Shown here piece after piece: positions 51,281 to 60,980 of a stretch of 64,000 nucleotides of DNA. The stretch is from an uncultured Bacteroides sp. Lineage in GTDB: Bacteria > Bacteroidota > Bacteroidia > Bacteroidales > Bacteroidaceae. A program made the position numbers and the translations under genes. Each line of letters begins with the position of its first letter. Position 1 is the first letter of the stretch. The DNA lies in contig CASENM010000016.1 of NCBI GenBank assembly GCA_949289295.1, positions 37,067-101,066 on the forward strand, read 5' to 3'. The notes below the pieces were generated by a model that was given only the letters and a program-made list of their open reading frames with translations, was not told the origin of the DNA and did no database searches.

Positions 51281-52657
51281 TTATGTTTTGATGGTTTTCT
51301 TGTAATATTCCGCCCTTGAAGTGATTTCTCTGACAAACCGGTAGGTGTCCGACCCCCTGAGGTAGCCGTTGCGGCATACGGGGTCCTGATAATATTCCTT
51401 TTCACTTTTGAGCAGGATGAAATGCGCCACATTATGTTCCCATAAATACCGGTTGCGCCCGTATTTCTCGGCAAGTGCCATGGCGTCAGTCACATGTCCG
51501 ATTCCTGCATTATAGGCTGCGAGGATGAATTTCACCTGCTCGTCTTTTTCACTTATTCTCGAGAACGATTTTTGCATGGCAGCAATGTATTTCACCGCAG
51601 CCTTGATGCTTTCCTCCGGGTCGGATTCTTTCCCTTTGGGTACACCCAGTGCCCGGCATGTGGCGGGCATGAGCTGCATCAGTCCTCTTGCTCCGGCCCA
51701 TGAGACTACATTGGGGTTGAAGTTCGATTCTGTATAAGCCAGTGCGGCCAGCAGTCTCCAATCCCATCCGATTTGCCGGGCATATTTGCGGAAGAGGTCG
51801 TCGTAGTGCGATATTTTCCCATCCTTGGCAGAGAGGACCGGCCCGTAAGAGGGACGTTTGTTCAGCTCGAAGTATCGGCGTGCACTGGCCCGGAACTCTG
51901 CAGAATTGATGTTTTCCTTGTGCCATTTGTCGGCTGCCTCGGCCAGCAGCGGAGACGTTTTCCGTACAGCCCATGACGAGCGTTGGTCGAAGCTGATGAC
52001 CAGACTGATGTCGAGATTCGGATAATAGGTGCGGTTGATGCGTGCAATCTCATCGGTGGCCACGGTGTAGTCTATCCGTCCTTCTGACACCCACGTGATC
52101 AGTTCTTCGGAAGTGGCCGTGTCGGCCGGAACTTCGTGGATGTAGATTCCTCCTCCCAACTCGTTGTTGAGGTTGACCAGCCGGCTGTGGAACGGGCCCG
52201 GGTTGGTGTAGATTACCTTGCCGGGAAGTTGGGTTACATCTTTCAACGCTTTCCCCCCCCTTCGCTGCACGATGACCTGATGCGTGATGTTTTCCTCTCC
52301 GCAGAATGCGAGGCTGTCTTTCAGGGGATTGGTGAGAGTAAGATTGTAGGCTATCAGATCGCCTTTCCCCTGGAGGAGACTGTCTACCAGCTCTTTCTCA
52401 TCCCTCATCAGTTTCACTTTCAGCTTCAGCCCCAGCGAGCGTGCGAATTGCTGGGCCAGCTCATATTGGAAGCCCATCGGTTCGCCCCGGTAATTGAAGT
52501 AGGATGCTGACCCGTTGAGAGTCAGTGCTACCAGCTCTCCTTTTTCTTTGATTTGCGGCAGGTCGGTTTGCGGCAGTTCTTTTTCTTCTTTCGGCTGACA
52601 GGCAATCAGGCACGTGCATATCAGCAGGAAAATCCATCGGGCAGTGTGCTGTTTCAT
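51281..52657 (-). CDS. mltF: MltF-type lytic transglycosylase lipoprotein
   Basis: A 458-residue lipoprotein (lipobox LIAC near residue 20). Residues 35-260 form a family 3 solute-binding domain (GELVALTLNGSASYFNYRGE). Residues 290-430 form an SLT lysozyme-like domain with catalytic Glu in LAYTESNFNP, GARGLMQLMP and AYNAGIGHV. It cleaves peptidoglycan to anhydromuropeptides, probably regulated by ligand binding. The start overlaps the udk stop by four bases (ATGA), so it is the second gene of a two-gene operon. The family 3 domain is also found alone at 19975-20802. Confidence 0.9.
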   Translation of the reverse strand: MKQHTARWIFLLICTCLIACQPKEEKELPQTDLPQIKEKGELVALTLNGSASYFNYRGEPMGFQYELAQQFARSLGLKLKVKLMRDEKELVDSLLQGKGDLIAYNLTLTNPLKDSLAFCGEENITHQVIVQRRGGKALKDVTQLPGKVIYTNPGPFHSRLVNLNNELGGGIYIHEVPADTATSEELITWVSEGRIDYTVATDEIARINRTYYPNLDISLVISFDQRSSWAVRKTSPLLAEAADKWHKENINSAEFRASARRYFELNKRPSYGPVLSAKDGKISHYDDLFRKYARQIGWDWRLLAALAYTESNFNPNVVSWAGARGLMQLMPATCRALGVPKGKESDPEESIKAAVKYIAAMQKSFSRISEKDEQVKFILAAYNAGIGHVTDAMALAEKYGRNRYLWEHNVAHFILLKSEKEYYQDPVCRNGYLRGSDTYRFVREITSRAEYYKKTIKT

Positions 52658-53265
52658 TGTCCTACAATTTTTTCGATATAAAGTTTCATGATTTCAATCG
52701 CTTTTTCGTTGTGTCCTCCTTGCGGGATGATGATGTCGGCAATCCGTTTGGCAGGTTCGATGAACTCCAGATGCATCGGCTTGAGCACACGCATGTATCG
52801 TTCCATGACGGCTTCAGCCGTACGTCCGCGTTCGATGACATCGCGCTGGATGACACGTATCAGCCGTTCGTCGGGGTCAGCGTCCACGAAAACACGCAGG
52901 TCCATCAGTCGGTTGAGCTTTTTGTCGCTCAGTGCCAGAATACCTTCCACAATCACCACTTTTCGCGGTTCGATATGTATGGTCTGCGTTTGCCGTGTGC
53001 AGGTGAGATACGAATATACAGGTTGCTCGATGGCTTTTCCCTTCCGCAGCATGGATATATGGGCGGAGAGCAGGTCCCAGTCGAATGCGTCGGGGTGGTC
53101 AAAGTTGATGTTCTGCCGTTCTTCCGGCGGCACATGACTGCTGTCCTTGTAATAGGAGTCGAGCAGAAGCACTACCACTTCGTCCGAGGGCAGACTTTCT
53201 ACGATGCGTTTCACGACAGTTGTTTTCCCGGAGCCTGTCCCTCCTGCAATTCCAATGATAATCAT
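52654..53265 (-). CDS. udk: Uridine kinase
   Basis: A 203-residue P-loop kinase from ATG 53265. The Walker A GGTGSGKTT near residue 10, DSYY (LLLDSYYKDSSH) and FDHPDAFDW are typical of uridine/cytidine kinase, which makes UMP and CMP with ATP or GTP. It is the first gene of the udk-mltF operon. The divergent Dabb-family gene starts 71 bases away across a palindromic promoter. Confidence 0.9.
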   Translation of the reverse strand: MIIIGIAGGTGSGKTTVVKRIVESLPSDEVVVLLLDSYYKDSSHVPPEERQNINFDHPDAFDWDLLSAHISMLRKGKAIEQPVYSYLTCTRQTQTIHIEPRKVVIVEGILALSDKKLNRLMDLRVFVDADPDERLIRVIQRDVIERGRTAEAVMERYMRVLKPMHLEFIEPAKRIADIIIPQGGHNEKAIEIMKLYIEKIVGQ

Positions 53266-53289
53266 GATGCAGTTTTGATATTTAATCCG

Positions 53290-53312
53290 TATATTTGCGA
53301 TATACAAATATA
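53290..53312. promoter_or_regulatory. Palindromic pair of facing -7 boxes
   Basis: TATATTTG on the plus strand (53290-53297) and TATATTTG on the minus strand (53312-53305) form one palindrome. The plus box would drive the gene at 53337 and the minus box udk at 53265, each with a leader of about 33 bases. Confidence 0.6.
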
Positions 53313-53336
53313 CGAAATTCATAAACATACACAACT

Positions 53337-53636
53337 ATGGTCAAGCACATTGTTTTATTCAAGCTGAAAGATACGCTGGCTCCGGCGGAAAAATCGGATG
53401 TAATGAATCGTTTCAAAACTGCCATTGAGGCACTTCCCGCAAAAATACCTTACATCAGGAGCATCTATGTGGGGCTTAATCTGAACGCAGCCGAAGAGTG
53501 GGACATCTGTCTGGAAAGTATGTTTGACTCGCTCGATGACGTGAAGGCCTATTCTGTCCATCCCGATCATCTGGCGGCTGCGGGCATACTGAAAGACGCG
53601 AAGTGCGGACGGGCTTGCGTAGATTACGGATGTTGA
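53337..53636 (+). CDS. Dabb-family (stress-responsive A/B barrel) protein
   Basis: A 99-residue ferredoxin-like protein. The opening VKHIVLFKLKD and the C-terminal VHPDHLA stretch (SVHPDHLAAAGILKD) are the hallmarks of the Dabb family. Members form dimeric barrels and are small oxygenases or stress proteins. It is likely co-transcribed with the thioesterase gene 11 bases downstream. Confidence 0.82.
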   Translation: MVKHIVLFKLKDTLAPAEKSDVMNRFKTAIEALPAKIPYIRSIYVGLNLNAAEEWDICLESMFDSLDDVKAYSVHPDHLAAAGILKDAKCGRACVDYGC

Positions 53637-53647
53637 AGAAGAAAGCC

Positions 53648-54151
53648 ATGAAAAAGATAGTCAACCCTTGGCTCGGAATGGACGGATATTTCTGTTTCGG
53701 GTGTGCCCCTCACAATGAGGCCGGCGTGCGGATGGAGTTTTACGAAGATGGCGACGAAGTGGTGAGTGTGTGGCGTCCCGAGCCGAAATATCAGGGGTGG
53801 ACGCATACGTTGCATGGCGGCATTCAGGCCACGCTGCTGGATGAAATCAGCGCATGGACCATTGCACGCAAGCTGCAGACTACCGGAGTGACTTCCCGGA
53901 TGGAACTTCGTTATCTCAAGCCGGTACATACCACCGACAAATATCTGGTTCTCAGGGCTTCTGTCGCCGGACAACGGCGCAACATCGTGACAGTGAATGC
54001 CTGCATCTATAATCAGCAGGGTGAACCGTGTACGAGGACGGAGTGTACTTATTTCACGTTCCCGAAAGAAAAAGCTCTCCGTGAGCTGCATTTCGGCGGA
54101 TGTGAGGTGGAGGACAGTGAAGTTTCTTTTGATGAGCTGATAAAGTTCTGA
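53648..54151 (+). CDS. PaaI-type acyl-CoA thioesterase
   Basis: A 167-residue hot-dog protein. HGG at 56-58 (WTHTLHGGIQATLLDE) and the following Asp/Glu are the PaaI-family signature. ATG 53648 behind GAAGAAG is chosen over an in-frame ATG at 53630 that overlaps the upstream stop. It hydrolyses acyl- or aryl-CoA; the natural substrate is unknown. Two cysteines near the N-terminus (CFGC) recall the UPF0178-like thioesterases with a small metal or disulfide site. Confidence 0.78.
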   Translation: MKKIVNPWLGMDGYFCFGCAPHNEAGVRMEFYEDGDEVVSVWRPEPKYQGWTHTLHGGIQATLLDEISAWTIARKLQTTGVTSRMELRYLKPVHTTDKYLVLRASVAGQRRNIVTVNACIYNQQGEPCTRTECTYFTFPKEKALRELHFGGCEVEDSEVSFDELIKF

Positions 54152-54221
54152 CAGGTTCGTCTGTATTTCTGGAACTTTACGGCGGAATTTGAAAGAAAAT
54201 CGGAATATTTTCTGATAAATA

Positions 54222-54253
54222 TTTGCATATTTGAATCATAAGCGATACTTTTG
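54222..54253 (+). promoter_or_regulatory. Promoter of the his operon
   Basis: TTTG (54222-54225), 20 bases, then TACTTTTG (54246-54253). The start point near 54260 lies about 20 bases before the leader peptide. Confidence 0.65.
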
Positions 54254-54278
54254 TCACGAACAATAACGGACATATTTT

Positions 54279-54341
54279 ATGATTTACACAAGTGCACATC
54301 ATCGCCATCATCATTACCTGACGGTTCAGACGGTAGGCTGA
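54279..54341 (+). CDS. hisL: Histidine-rich his leader peptide
   Basis: A 20-codon reading frame, MIYTSAHHRHHHYLTVQTVG, contains five His codons in six positions. It lies between the his promoter and a terminator hairpin, which is the classic arrangement for attenuation. Ribosomes stalled for lack of charged tRNA-His would favour an antiterminator. It is too short for standard gene finders. Confidence 0.85.
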   Translation: MIYTSAHHRHHHYLTVQTVG

Positions 54342-54344
54342 GGG

Positions 54345-54404
54345 CATGTGTGGCTACACATAGGGAAGGCTTGCCGCTGTTATCTGACCGGCAGGCCTTT
54401 TTTA
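54345..54404 (+). terminator. his attenuator
   Basis: A first hairpin ATGTGT/ACACAT (54345-54360) is followed by AAGGCTTGCCG (54366-54376) paired with CGGCAGGCCTT (54389-54399) and then TTTTT. Competition with leader-peptide translation would set readthrough into hisG. Confidence 0.75.
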
Positions 54405-54437
54405 TTTTGTGTCATGAACATTAATGAAGAAAACGAT

Positions 54438-55289
54438 ATGCTAAGAATTGCCGTACAATCGAAGGGCCGTCTGTTCGAGGACACGATGGCATTGCTGGAA
54501 GAGGCGGACATCAAATTGTCCACTTCCAAACGCACACTACTTACCCAGTCGAGCAACTTTCCGGTCGAAGTGCTTTTCCTGCGCGATGACGATATTCCGC
54601 AATGTGTGGCGGGTGGAGTGGCCGATGTAGGCGTAGTGGGCGAGAATGAGTTTATGGAACGGGCTGAGGAGGCTGACATTGTCCAGCGTTTGGGTTTCAG
54701 CAAGTGCAGACTTTCGCTGGCCATTCATAAAGAAATAGATTACCACGGGCTGGAATGGTTTGACGGGAAGAAGATAGCCACCTCTTATCCGGGTATTCTG
54801 AAAGGTTTCCTTGAGCGTAATCATATCCAGGCCGACATCCATGTGATTACCGGTTCGGTAGAGATAGCTCCCGGTATCGGTCTGGCAGATGCGATATTTG
54901 ATATAGTCAGCTCCGGTTCCACGCTTATCAGCAACAATCTGAAAGAGGTGGAGGTTGTGATGAAGAGTGAGGCTCTGCTTATCGGAAACAAAAATCTATC
55001 CGACGAGAAACGGGAAATTCTGAATGAACTGCTTTTCCGTATCGGCGCGGTGAAGGCTGCCGAGGACAAGAAGTATGTGCTTATGAATGTGCCTTCCGAG
55101 AAAGTGAATGACATCATCGAGGTGCTTCCCGGCATCAAAAGTCCTACGGTTATGCCGTTGGCCACGGGAGGATGGAGCAGCGTTCATACTGTGCTCGACG
55201 AGAAATGCTTCTGGGAGATTATCGGCAAGCTGAAAGCTATCGGGGCACAGGGCATTCTGGTTCTTCCCATCGAGAAAATGATACTTTGA
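54438..55289 (+). CDS. hisG: ATP phosphoribosyltransferase, long form
   Basis: A 283-residue HisG, first step of histidine synthesis (PRPP plus ATP to phosphoribosyl-ATP). It begins with MLRIAVQSKGRL and has the binding loop ISSG-like region (FDIVSSGSTLISNNL). The length indicates the long, hexameric form with a C-terminal ACT-like regulatory domain for histidine feedback (GIKSPTVMPLATGGWSSVHT). ATG 54438 is preferred to upstream in-frame starts that run through the attenuator. It lies 33 bases after the terminator T-run. Confidence 0.92.
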   Translation: MLRIAVQSKGRLFEDTMALLEEADIKLSTSKRTLLTQSSNFPVEVLFLRDDDIPQCVAGGVADVGVVGENEFMERAEEADIVQRLGFSKCRLSLAIHKEIDYHGLEWFDGKKIATSYPGILKGFLERNHIQADIHVITGSVEIAPGIGLADAIFDIVSSGSTLISNNLKEVEVVMKSEALLIGNKNLSDEKREILNELLFRIGAVKAAEDKKYVLMNVPSEKVNDIIEVLPGIKSPTVMPLATGGWSSVHTVLDEKCFWEIIGKLKAIGAQGILVLPIEKMIL

Positions 55290-55357
55290 AATCGGGCGGA
55301 AGGCGGGCAAAGCTCCAGCTTGCTTTGTCGGCCAGAAGTCTTTTAAAACTGAAAAAC

Positions 55358-56641
55358 ATGAATGTAATAACTTATCCTGAAAGGGCGGATTGGAACAGTT
55401 TGCTGAAACGTCCGACATTGAATACAGAATCGCTGCGTGAAACGGTGGCGGAGATATTAAACCGTATACGGACGGAAGGCGACCGTGCGGTAATCGAATA
55501 TGAAGAGAAATTCGACAAGGTGAAGCTTCATTCGCTGGCGGTGACCGAAGAGGAATTCAAAGAAGCCGAAAAGAAGGTGAGTATTGAGCTGAAAGCCGCT
55601 ATTATGCTGGCCTACAATAATATCCGCACTTTCCATTCTGCACAGAAATTTGAAGGAAAGAAAGTGGTTACGCTTCCCGGAGTGACTTGTTGGCAGAAAG
55701 CTGTACCCATTGAGAAGGTGGGCCTTTACGTTCCGGGAGGAACGGCTCCCCTGTTTTCGACTGTGCTGATGTTGGCCGCTCCGGCACGTATTGCCGGATG
55801 TGGGGAGATTGTACTTTGTTCTCCCCCCGACCGTGACGGGAAAATCCATCCGGCTATCCTTTATGCCGCACAGATTGCGGGGGTGAGCAAGGTGTTCAAG
55901 GCAGGCGGTGTGCAGGCTGTCGGCGCCATGGCTTACGGTACTAGCTCTGTCCCCAAAGTGTATAAGATATTTGGGCCGGGCAATCAGTATGTAACCGCTG
56001 CCAAACAGCAGGTGTCGCTCCGCGATGTGGCTATCGACATGCCGGCCGGGCCGTCGGAAGTGGCGGTGCTGGCCGATGAGACAGCCAATCCTGTATTTGT
56101 GGCTTCTGACCTCCTTTCTCAGGCTGAGCATGGGGTGGACAGCCAGGTGATACTGGTTACAACTTCTCCGGAGGTGCTTGAGCAAACCCGGCAGGAGGTG
56201 GAACGGCAGCTGGAGCTGTTGCCGCGTAAGGCTATTGCGATGAAGTCACTGGATTCCAGCAAGCTGATTCTGGTGAGAAGCATGGATGAAGGAATCGCGA
56301 TGGTCAACGAGTATGCACCCGAACACTTGATTGTCGAGACCAAGGATTATATGGACATAGCGGACAAGATAGTAAACGCGGGCTCGGTATTTCTCGGTCC
56401 GTATTCGCCGGAAAGCGCAGGCGATTATGCGTCGGGCACCAATCATACATTGCCTACCAACGGCTATGCCAAGGCATATAGCGGTGTGAGTCTCGACAGT
56501 TTTATCCGGAAGATTACGTTCCAGGAGGTCACCTCCGAAGGTATCGCTACTATCGGACCGGCCATCGAGGTGCTGGCCGCCAATGAATATCTCGATGCGC
56601 ACAAGAACGCAGTGTCATTACGATTAAACCGGAAAAGATGA
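55358..56641 (+). CDS. hisD: Histidinol dehydrogenase
   Basis: A 427-residue zinc enzyme that performs the last two oxidations from histidinol to histidine. Signature stretches include [29 protein letters not shown] and [16 protein letters not shown] 55358 ([12 protein letters not shown]) is chosen. The stop overlaps the hisC start (ATGA), and the gene lies 68 bases after hisG. Confidence 0.92.
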   Translation: MNVITYPERADWNSLLKRPTLNTESLRETVAEILNRIRTEGDRAVIEYEEKFDKVKLHSLAVTEEEFKEAEKKVSIELKAAIMLAYNNIRTFHSAQKFEGKKVVTLPGVTCWQKAVPIEKVGLYVPGGTAPLFSTVLMLAAPARIAGCGEIVLCSPPDRDGKIHPAILYAAQIAGVSKVFKAGGVQAVGAMAYGTSSVPKVYKIFGPGNQYVTAAKQQVSLRDVAIDMPAGPSEVAVLADETANPVFVASDLLSQAEHGVDSQVILVTTSPEVLEQTRQEVERQLELLPRKAIAMKSLDSSKLILVRSMDEGIAMVNEYAPEHLIVETKDYMDIADKIVNAGSVFLGPYSPESAGDYASGTNHTLPTNGYAKAYSGVSLDSFIRKITFQEVTSEGIATIGPAIEVLAANEYLDAHKNAVSLRLNRKR

Positions 56642-57672
56642 AAACATTGAAAGAACTGACTCGTCCCAACATATGGGCTTTGAAACCTTATTCTTCAGCA
56701 CGTGACGAATATAGCGGGAAAGAAGCATCCGTGTTTCTGGATGCCAATGAAAATCCGTATAACGCTCCCAACAACCGTTATCCCGACCCTCTGCAGGGGG
56801 AATTGAAACGGAAAATTGCCCCTGTGAAGAAGGTGTTTCCCGCGCAGATATTTTTGGGCAACGGAAGCGATGAGGCTATCGACCTGATGTTCCGGGCTTT
56901 TTGTAGGCCGGGGGTGGACAATGTAGTGGCTGTGGAACCTACTTACGGCATGTATCTGGTATGTGCGGAAGTGAATGATGTGGAGTACCGCAATGTCAAG
57001 CTCGACGCGGATTTCCAGTTTAAAGCCGATGACATGCTGGCTGCGGCCGATGGGAATACGAAACTGATGTTTCTCTGTTCGCCCAACAATCCGACGGGAA
57101 ACAATCTCGACAGAAAAGAGATTCTGTCGCTGCTGGAACGTTTTGAGGGACTGGTCATTGTAGATGAGGCTTATTCTGATTTTTCCGACGAACCTTCTTT
57201 CCTGACCGAACTGGAGCGATACCCCAACCTGGTGGTTCTCCAGACTTTTTCGAAAGCATGGGGATGTGCGGCTATCCGTTTGGGGATGGCTTTTGCTTCG
57301 TCTGACATCATTGGGATTCTCAACAAAATCAAGTATCCCTACAATATCAACCGTCTGACTCAGGAGGAGGCTATCCGCATGATGGAACAACATTACCAGG
57401 TGAAACAATGGGTGAAGTCGTTGCTGGAGGAGCGGGGCCGTATGATAGAGGAATTCAAGAAGTTGAAGTGCTGTTGTTATGTATATCCCACCGACGCCAA
57501 TTTTTTCCTGGCTAAAGTAAGTGATGCTAAAAAGATATATGATTACCTGGTAGATAACGGTATCATTGTGCGTAACCGGACGAATGTCACTTTGTGTCAT
57601 AACTGTTTGCGTATCACTATCGGTACGCGTCCGGAGAATGATGCTCTGCTGGAGGCTTTGAAACAGTATTGA
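56638..57672 (+). CDS. hisC: Histidinol-phosphate aminotransferase
   Basis: A 344-residue PLP enzyme. The PLP lysine lies in [16 protein letters not shown], with NPTGN ([10 protein letters not shown]) and DEAYSDF also present. It makes histidinol phosphate from imidazole-acetol phosphate. The start overlaps the hisD stop, and hisB follows after 3 bases. Confidence 0.92.
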   Translation: MKTLKELTRPNIWALKPYSSARDEYSGKEASVFLDANENPYNAPNNRYPDPLQGELKRKIAPVKKVFPAQIFLGNGSDEAIDLMFRAFCRPGVDNVVAVEPTYGMYLVCAEVNDVEYRNVKLDADFQFKADDMLAAADGNTKLMFLCSPNNPTGNNLDRKEILSLLERFEGLVIVDEAYSDFSDEPSFLTELERYPNLVVLQTFSKAWGCAAIRLGMAFASSDIIGILNKIKYPYNINRLTQEEAIRMMEQHYQVKQWVKSLLEERGRMIEEFKKLKCCCYVYPTDANFFLAKVSDAKKIYDYLVDNGIIVRNRTNVTLCHNCLRITIGTRPENDALLEALKQY

Positions 57673-57675
57673 CAG

Positions 57676-58800
57676 ATGAAGAAAAAGATTTTATTCATAG
57701 ATCGTGACGGAACATTGGTGATTGAGCCTCCGACTGACTATCAGTTGGATTCGTTCGAGAAACTGGAGTTTTATCCTAAGGTGTTCCGCAATCTTTATTT
57801 TATCCGCAAAAAGCTGGATTTTCGTTTTGTGATGGTGACGAATCAGGATGGACTGGGGACTCGTTCGTTTCCGGAGGATACGTTCTGGCCGGTGCATAAT
57901 CTTGTCATGAATACATTGAAAGGGGAGGGGATTGAGTTTGATGAGGTGCTGATTGACAGGAGTTTTCCGGAGGACAATGCTCCGACCCGCAAGCCTCGGA
58001 CCGGAATGTTGGCTGCTTATATTGGCAATCCGGAATATGATCTGGAAGGGAGTTTTGTGATAGGTGACCGTCTGACGGATGTGGAGCTGGCCCGTAATTT
58101 GGGGTGTAAAGCGATTCTGCTGCAGCCTGACAGGACTGTGCTGGAAGGGACAGGAATGGAAGATACCTGTGTGCTTGCCACGACCGACTGGGACCGTGTG
58201 GCGGAGTTTGTTTTTGCGGGTGAACGAACGGCTGAAGTGCGGCGTACGACAAAAGAAACGGATATTGACATCCGGCTGAATCTGGACGGAAACGGCACAT
58301 GTGATATTTATACCGGATTGGGGTTCTTTGACCACATGCTTGAGCAGATAGGCAAGCATGGAGGGATTGACTTGTATATCCATGTGAAAGGCGATTTGTG
58401 GGTGGACGAGCATCATACTGTTGAAGATACGGCTCTGGCATTGGGCGAGTGTTTACGGAAAGCATTGGGCAGCAAGCGCGGCATCGAACGTTACGGCTTC
58501 TGTTTGCCGATGGATGACTGTCTTTGTCAGGTGGCACTTGATTTCGGCGGACGTCCGTGGCTGGTGTGGGATGCCGAGTTCAGGCGTGAGAAGATAGGGG
58601 ATGTCCCCACCGAAATGTTTGTGCATTTTTTCAAATCGTTGAGTGATGCGGCTCTGATGAACCTGAACGTCAGGGCGGAAGGAGAAAACGAGCATCACAA
58701 GATAGAAGGCATCTTCAAGGCGCTGGCGCGCAGTATCCGGATGGCCGTAAGGCGTGATATCTATCATTACGAGATACCTTCGAGCAAGGGGACAATTTGA
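57676..58800 (+). CDS. hisB: Bifunctional HisB (histidinol-phosphatase/IGP dehydratase)
   Basis: A 374-residue fusion. Residues 1-165 are an HAD phosphatase ([10 protein letters not shown] with Asp9 and Asp11, GDRLTD). Residues 190-374 are imidazoleglycerol-phosphate dehydratase with the metal motifs [23 protein letters not shown] and [11 protein letters not shown]. It ends a four-gene hisGDCB unit; hisHAFI are not in the window. A terminator follows. Confidence 0.92.
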   Translation: MKKKILFIDRDGTLVIEPPTDYQLDSFEKLEFYPKVFRNLYFIRKKLDFRFVMVTNQDGLGTRSFPEDTFWPVHNLVMNTLKGEGIEFDEVLIDRSFPEDNAPTRKPRTGMLAAYIGNPEYDLEGSFVIGDRLTDVELARNLGCKAILLQPDRTVLEGTGMEDTCVLATTDWDRVAEFVFAGERTAEVRRTTKETDIDIRLNLDGNGTCDIYTGLGFFDHMLEQIGKHGGIDLYIHVKGDLWVDEHHTVEDTALALGECLRKALGSKRGIERYGFCLPMDDCLCQVALDFGGRPWLVWDAEFRREKIGDVPTEMFVHFFKSLSDAALMNLNVRAEGENEHHKIEGIFKALARSIRMAVRRDIYHYEIPSSKGTI

Positions 58801-58827
58801 TTTTCATGTCCGTTTGGAGGGATGGAA

Positions 58828-58896
58828 AAAGACACGGGACAGCGGAAAGAACATATCGGCAATCAAGATAGGTCATTTCGCGGTCTCGTGTCTTTC
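58828..58896. terminator. Shared terminator between hisB and rfbC
   Basis: AAAGACACGGGA (58828-58839) pairs with TCTCGTGTCTTT (58884-58895) with one G-U around a 44-base loop. It lies between convergent genes. Confidence 0.55.
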
Positions 58897-58899
58897 TGT

Positions 58900-59469
58900 T
58901 CAATATAGCTTTACGTTGTAGTCAAACAGCCAGTCTGCCTCTCTCAGTGGCGGATGACGCTTGTCTTTTTCCGAGAGAATCACTTTGTCGGCCGGGATGC
59001 GCCAGTCAATGTGCAGTTCGGGGTCGTTCCAGGCAATGGCGCCTTCACTTTGGGGCGCGTAGAAGTTGTCGCATTTATATTGGAAAATCACTTCCGGAGT
59101 CAGTACGCTGAATCCGTGGGCGAATCCCCTCGGCACGAAGAGTTGCCGGTGGTTTTCTCCCGTCAGTTCAACGGCTACATGTTGTCCGAATGTAGGAGAC
59201 CCTTTGCGTATGTCGACCGCCACATCGAGCACGGCTCCCTGTATGACTCTTACCAGTTTGCTTTGTGTGAAAGGCGGTTTCTGGAAGTGCAGTCCGCGTA
59301 CCACGCCGTAACTTGACCGGCTTTCATTGTCTTGTACGAACTTCACTTCACGTACATTGGTACGGAAATCCCGTTCGGAATAGGATTCGAAAAAATATCC
59401 TCTTCCATCGTTGAAGATGCGTGGCTCGATAATTACCACGCCATCAATGTCTGTTTTGATTGTTTGCAT
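58900..59469 (-). CDS. rfbC: dTDP-4-dehydrorhamnose 3,5-epimerase
   Basis: A 189-residue cupin-fold RmlC. The substrate residues lie in VVRGLHFQKPPF and FVPRGFAHGFSVL, and KFVQDNESRSSYGV precedes them. It epimerises dTDP-4-keto-6-deoxyglucose on the way to dTDP-L-rhamnose, used in surface polysaccharides. It is 34 bases downstream of rfbA on the same strand; rfbB and rfbD are not seen. Confidence 0.92.
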   Translation of the reverse strand: MQTIKTDIDGVVIIEPRIFNDGRGYFFESYSERDFRTNVREVKFVQDNESRSSYGVVRGLHFQKPPFTQSKLVRVIQGAVLDVAVDIRKGSPTFGQHVAVELTGENHRQLFVPRGFAHGFSVLTPEVIFQYKCDNFYAPQSEGAIAWNDPELHIDWRIPADKVILSEKDKRHPPLREADWLFDYNVKLY

Positions 59470-59503
59470 GTTCGGTGTCCGGTAAAATCAAAATTTTTTA
59501 TTC

Positions 59504-60409
59504 TCAGTCCAGATTTTCTTCGCCTGTCCGTCTGACCTCGTCTACCACTTTAAGCAGATACTGCCCATATTGGTTTTTCAGCATCGGTTGGGCCATTTCC
59601 CGCATTTTGTCGGCTGTAATCCACCCTTTCCGGAATGCGATACCTTCCAGACAGGCCACTTTCAGTCCCTGGCGTTTTTCTATCACTTCAATATACGTGG
59701 ATGCTTCGGCCAGCGAATCGTGTGTGCCGGTGTCGAGCCATGCGAAACCGCGTCCCAGAGTCTGTACTTTCAGTTTGTTGTCGGCCAGGAATTTTTGGTT
59801 GACTGTCGTGATTTCCAGTTCTCCGCGTGCCGACGGTTTGATATGTTTGGCGATTTCCACCACCTCGTTCGGATAGAAATAAAGTCCTGTTACCGCATAG
59901 TTTGATTTCGGGTGCAGAGGCTTTTCCTCGATGGAGAGACAGTTTCCTTTCTTGTCAAATTCAGCCACCCCGTAACGTTCCGGGTCGCTTACCCAATAGC
60001 CGAATACCGTAGCCTTTTTTTCTTGTTCGGCTGTGCGCACCGCTTCTTTCAGCATGACCGTAAAGCTGTTTCCATGGAAAATGTTGTCACCCAGAATCAG
60101 GCAGACAGCCTCTTTCCCGATAAAACTCTCGCCGATGATGAAAGCCTGTGCCAGTCCGTCGGGCGAAGGCTGTTCCGCATATTCAAATTTCACTCCGAAA
60201 TCGCTTCCGTCGCCCAGCAACCTTCTGAATCCGGGGAGGTCGAACGGGGTTGAAATGATCAGAATCTCACGGATACCTGCCAGCATGAGTACAGATATCG
60301 GATAATAAATCATCGGTTTGTCGAAGATGGGAAGCAACTGCTTGCTGACGCCTTTCGTGATGGGATAAAGGCGGGTTCCGGAACCTCCGGCCAATACTAT
60401 ACCTTTCAT
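59504..60409 (-). CDS. rfbA: Glucose-1-phosphate thymidylyltransferase
   Basis: A 301-residue nucleotidyltransferase with [11 protein letters not shown] at the N-terminus, GDNIFHG and [19 protein letters not shown]. It makes dTDP-glucose from dTTP and glucose-1-phosphate. ATG 60409 ([14 protein letters not shown]) is chosen over a long upstream extension without homology. It precedes rfbC. Confidence 0.93.
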   Translation of the reverse strand: MKGIVLAGGSGTRLYPITKGVSKQLLPIFDKPMIYYPISVLMLAGIREILIISTPFDLPGFRRLLGDGSDFGVKFEYAEQPSPDGLAQAFIIGESFIGKEAVCLILGDNIFHGNSFTVMLKEAVRTAEQEKKATVFGYWVSDPERYGVAEFDKKGNCLSIEEKPLHPKSNYAVTGLYFYPNEVVEIAKHIKPSARGELEITTVNQKFLADNKLKVQTLGRGFAWLDTGTHDSLAEASTYIEVIEKRQGLKVACLEGIAFRKGWITADKMREMAQPMLKNQYGQYLLKVVDEVRRTGEENLD

Positions 60410-60580
60410 AATTCTCGGTTGTCTGTTTATATTCTTATTTTTTTTGTCTATGTGTGGAAGAATGGTATCATATGTTCCGGAAAGGTTCAGGGCCGTTCTT
60501 CCACGTAGTGCAAAATAAGAAGTTTTTCGTGAAAACTCAAAGTTTTGGGGCAGAAAGTGTTCTGTCGGCATTTTTTATTT

Positions 60581-60588
60581 TATTTTTG
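60581..60588 (+). promoter_or_regulatory. -7 box for the lipoprotein/GSP-synthase pair
   Basis: TATTTTTG lies 21 bases before the ATG at 60609 and matches TAnnTTTG. Confidence 0.5.
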
Positions 60589-60608
60589 CCTGTGTAAAAC
60601 AGAAAAGT

Positions 60609-60959
60609 ATGAACAGACGACATTTTTTAATCGCGGCGATGTGTCTCATGACATTGGCCGGATGTACACAGAAAACCGAATTGCCTGAGAATCCGAAAGA
60701 TCAGGAAGAATATCGCGACTCACAGGGAAACAGTTGGATTTATAATGCCATGCTCATGCGTTGGGCCCTGATGCCTTCACCTGTGAACGGACTGACAGGC
60801 ACACACTATTATTATCCTCAGTCTGGGTCGTGGACAGACGCTGACGGCACGAAGGTCGATCCGCCTTCAAAAGTAAAGGTGGCTTCTTCATCCGCCAAGT
60901 CAAAGTCGAGCGGAAATGTATTCGGAACAACACGCCGTTCGTCGGGCATTCATGCATAA
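60609..60959 (+). CDS. Small lipoprotein with Ser/Lys-rich tail (YgiB-like role)
   Basis: A 116-residue protein with a lipobox LAGC near residue 19 (FLIAAMCLMTLAGC). The middle part has Trp and Tyr residues (WIYNAMLMRWALMPSP, HYYYPQSGSWTDADG), and the tail is rich in Ser, Lys and Arg (SSSAKSKSSGNVFGTTRRSS). In E. coli the lipoprotein YgiB, which also has a Ser-rich tail, is encoded next to the glutathionylspermidine-synthase-like YgiC; here the same order is seen with the gene 21 bases downstream. The sequence is not a clear YgiB homologue, so the link is by context only. Confidence 0.62.
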   Translation: MNRRHFLIAAMCLMTLAGCTQKTELPENPKDQEEYRDSQGNSWIYNAMLMRWALMPSPVNGLTGTHYYYPQSGSWTDADGTKVDPPSKVKVASSSAKSKSSGNVFGTTRRSSGIHA

Positions 60960-60980
60960 CGGAGGGGGAGGAACAGAAAA

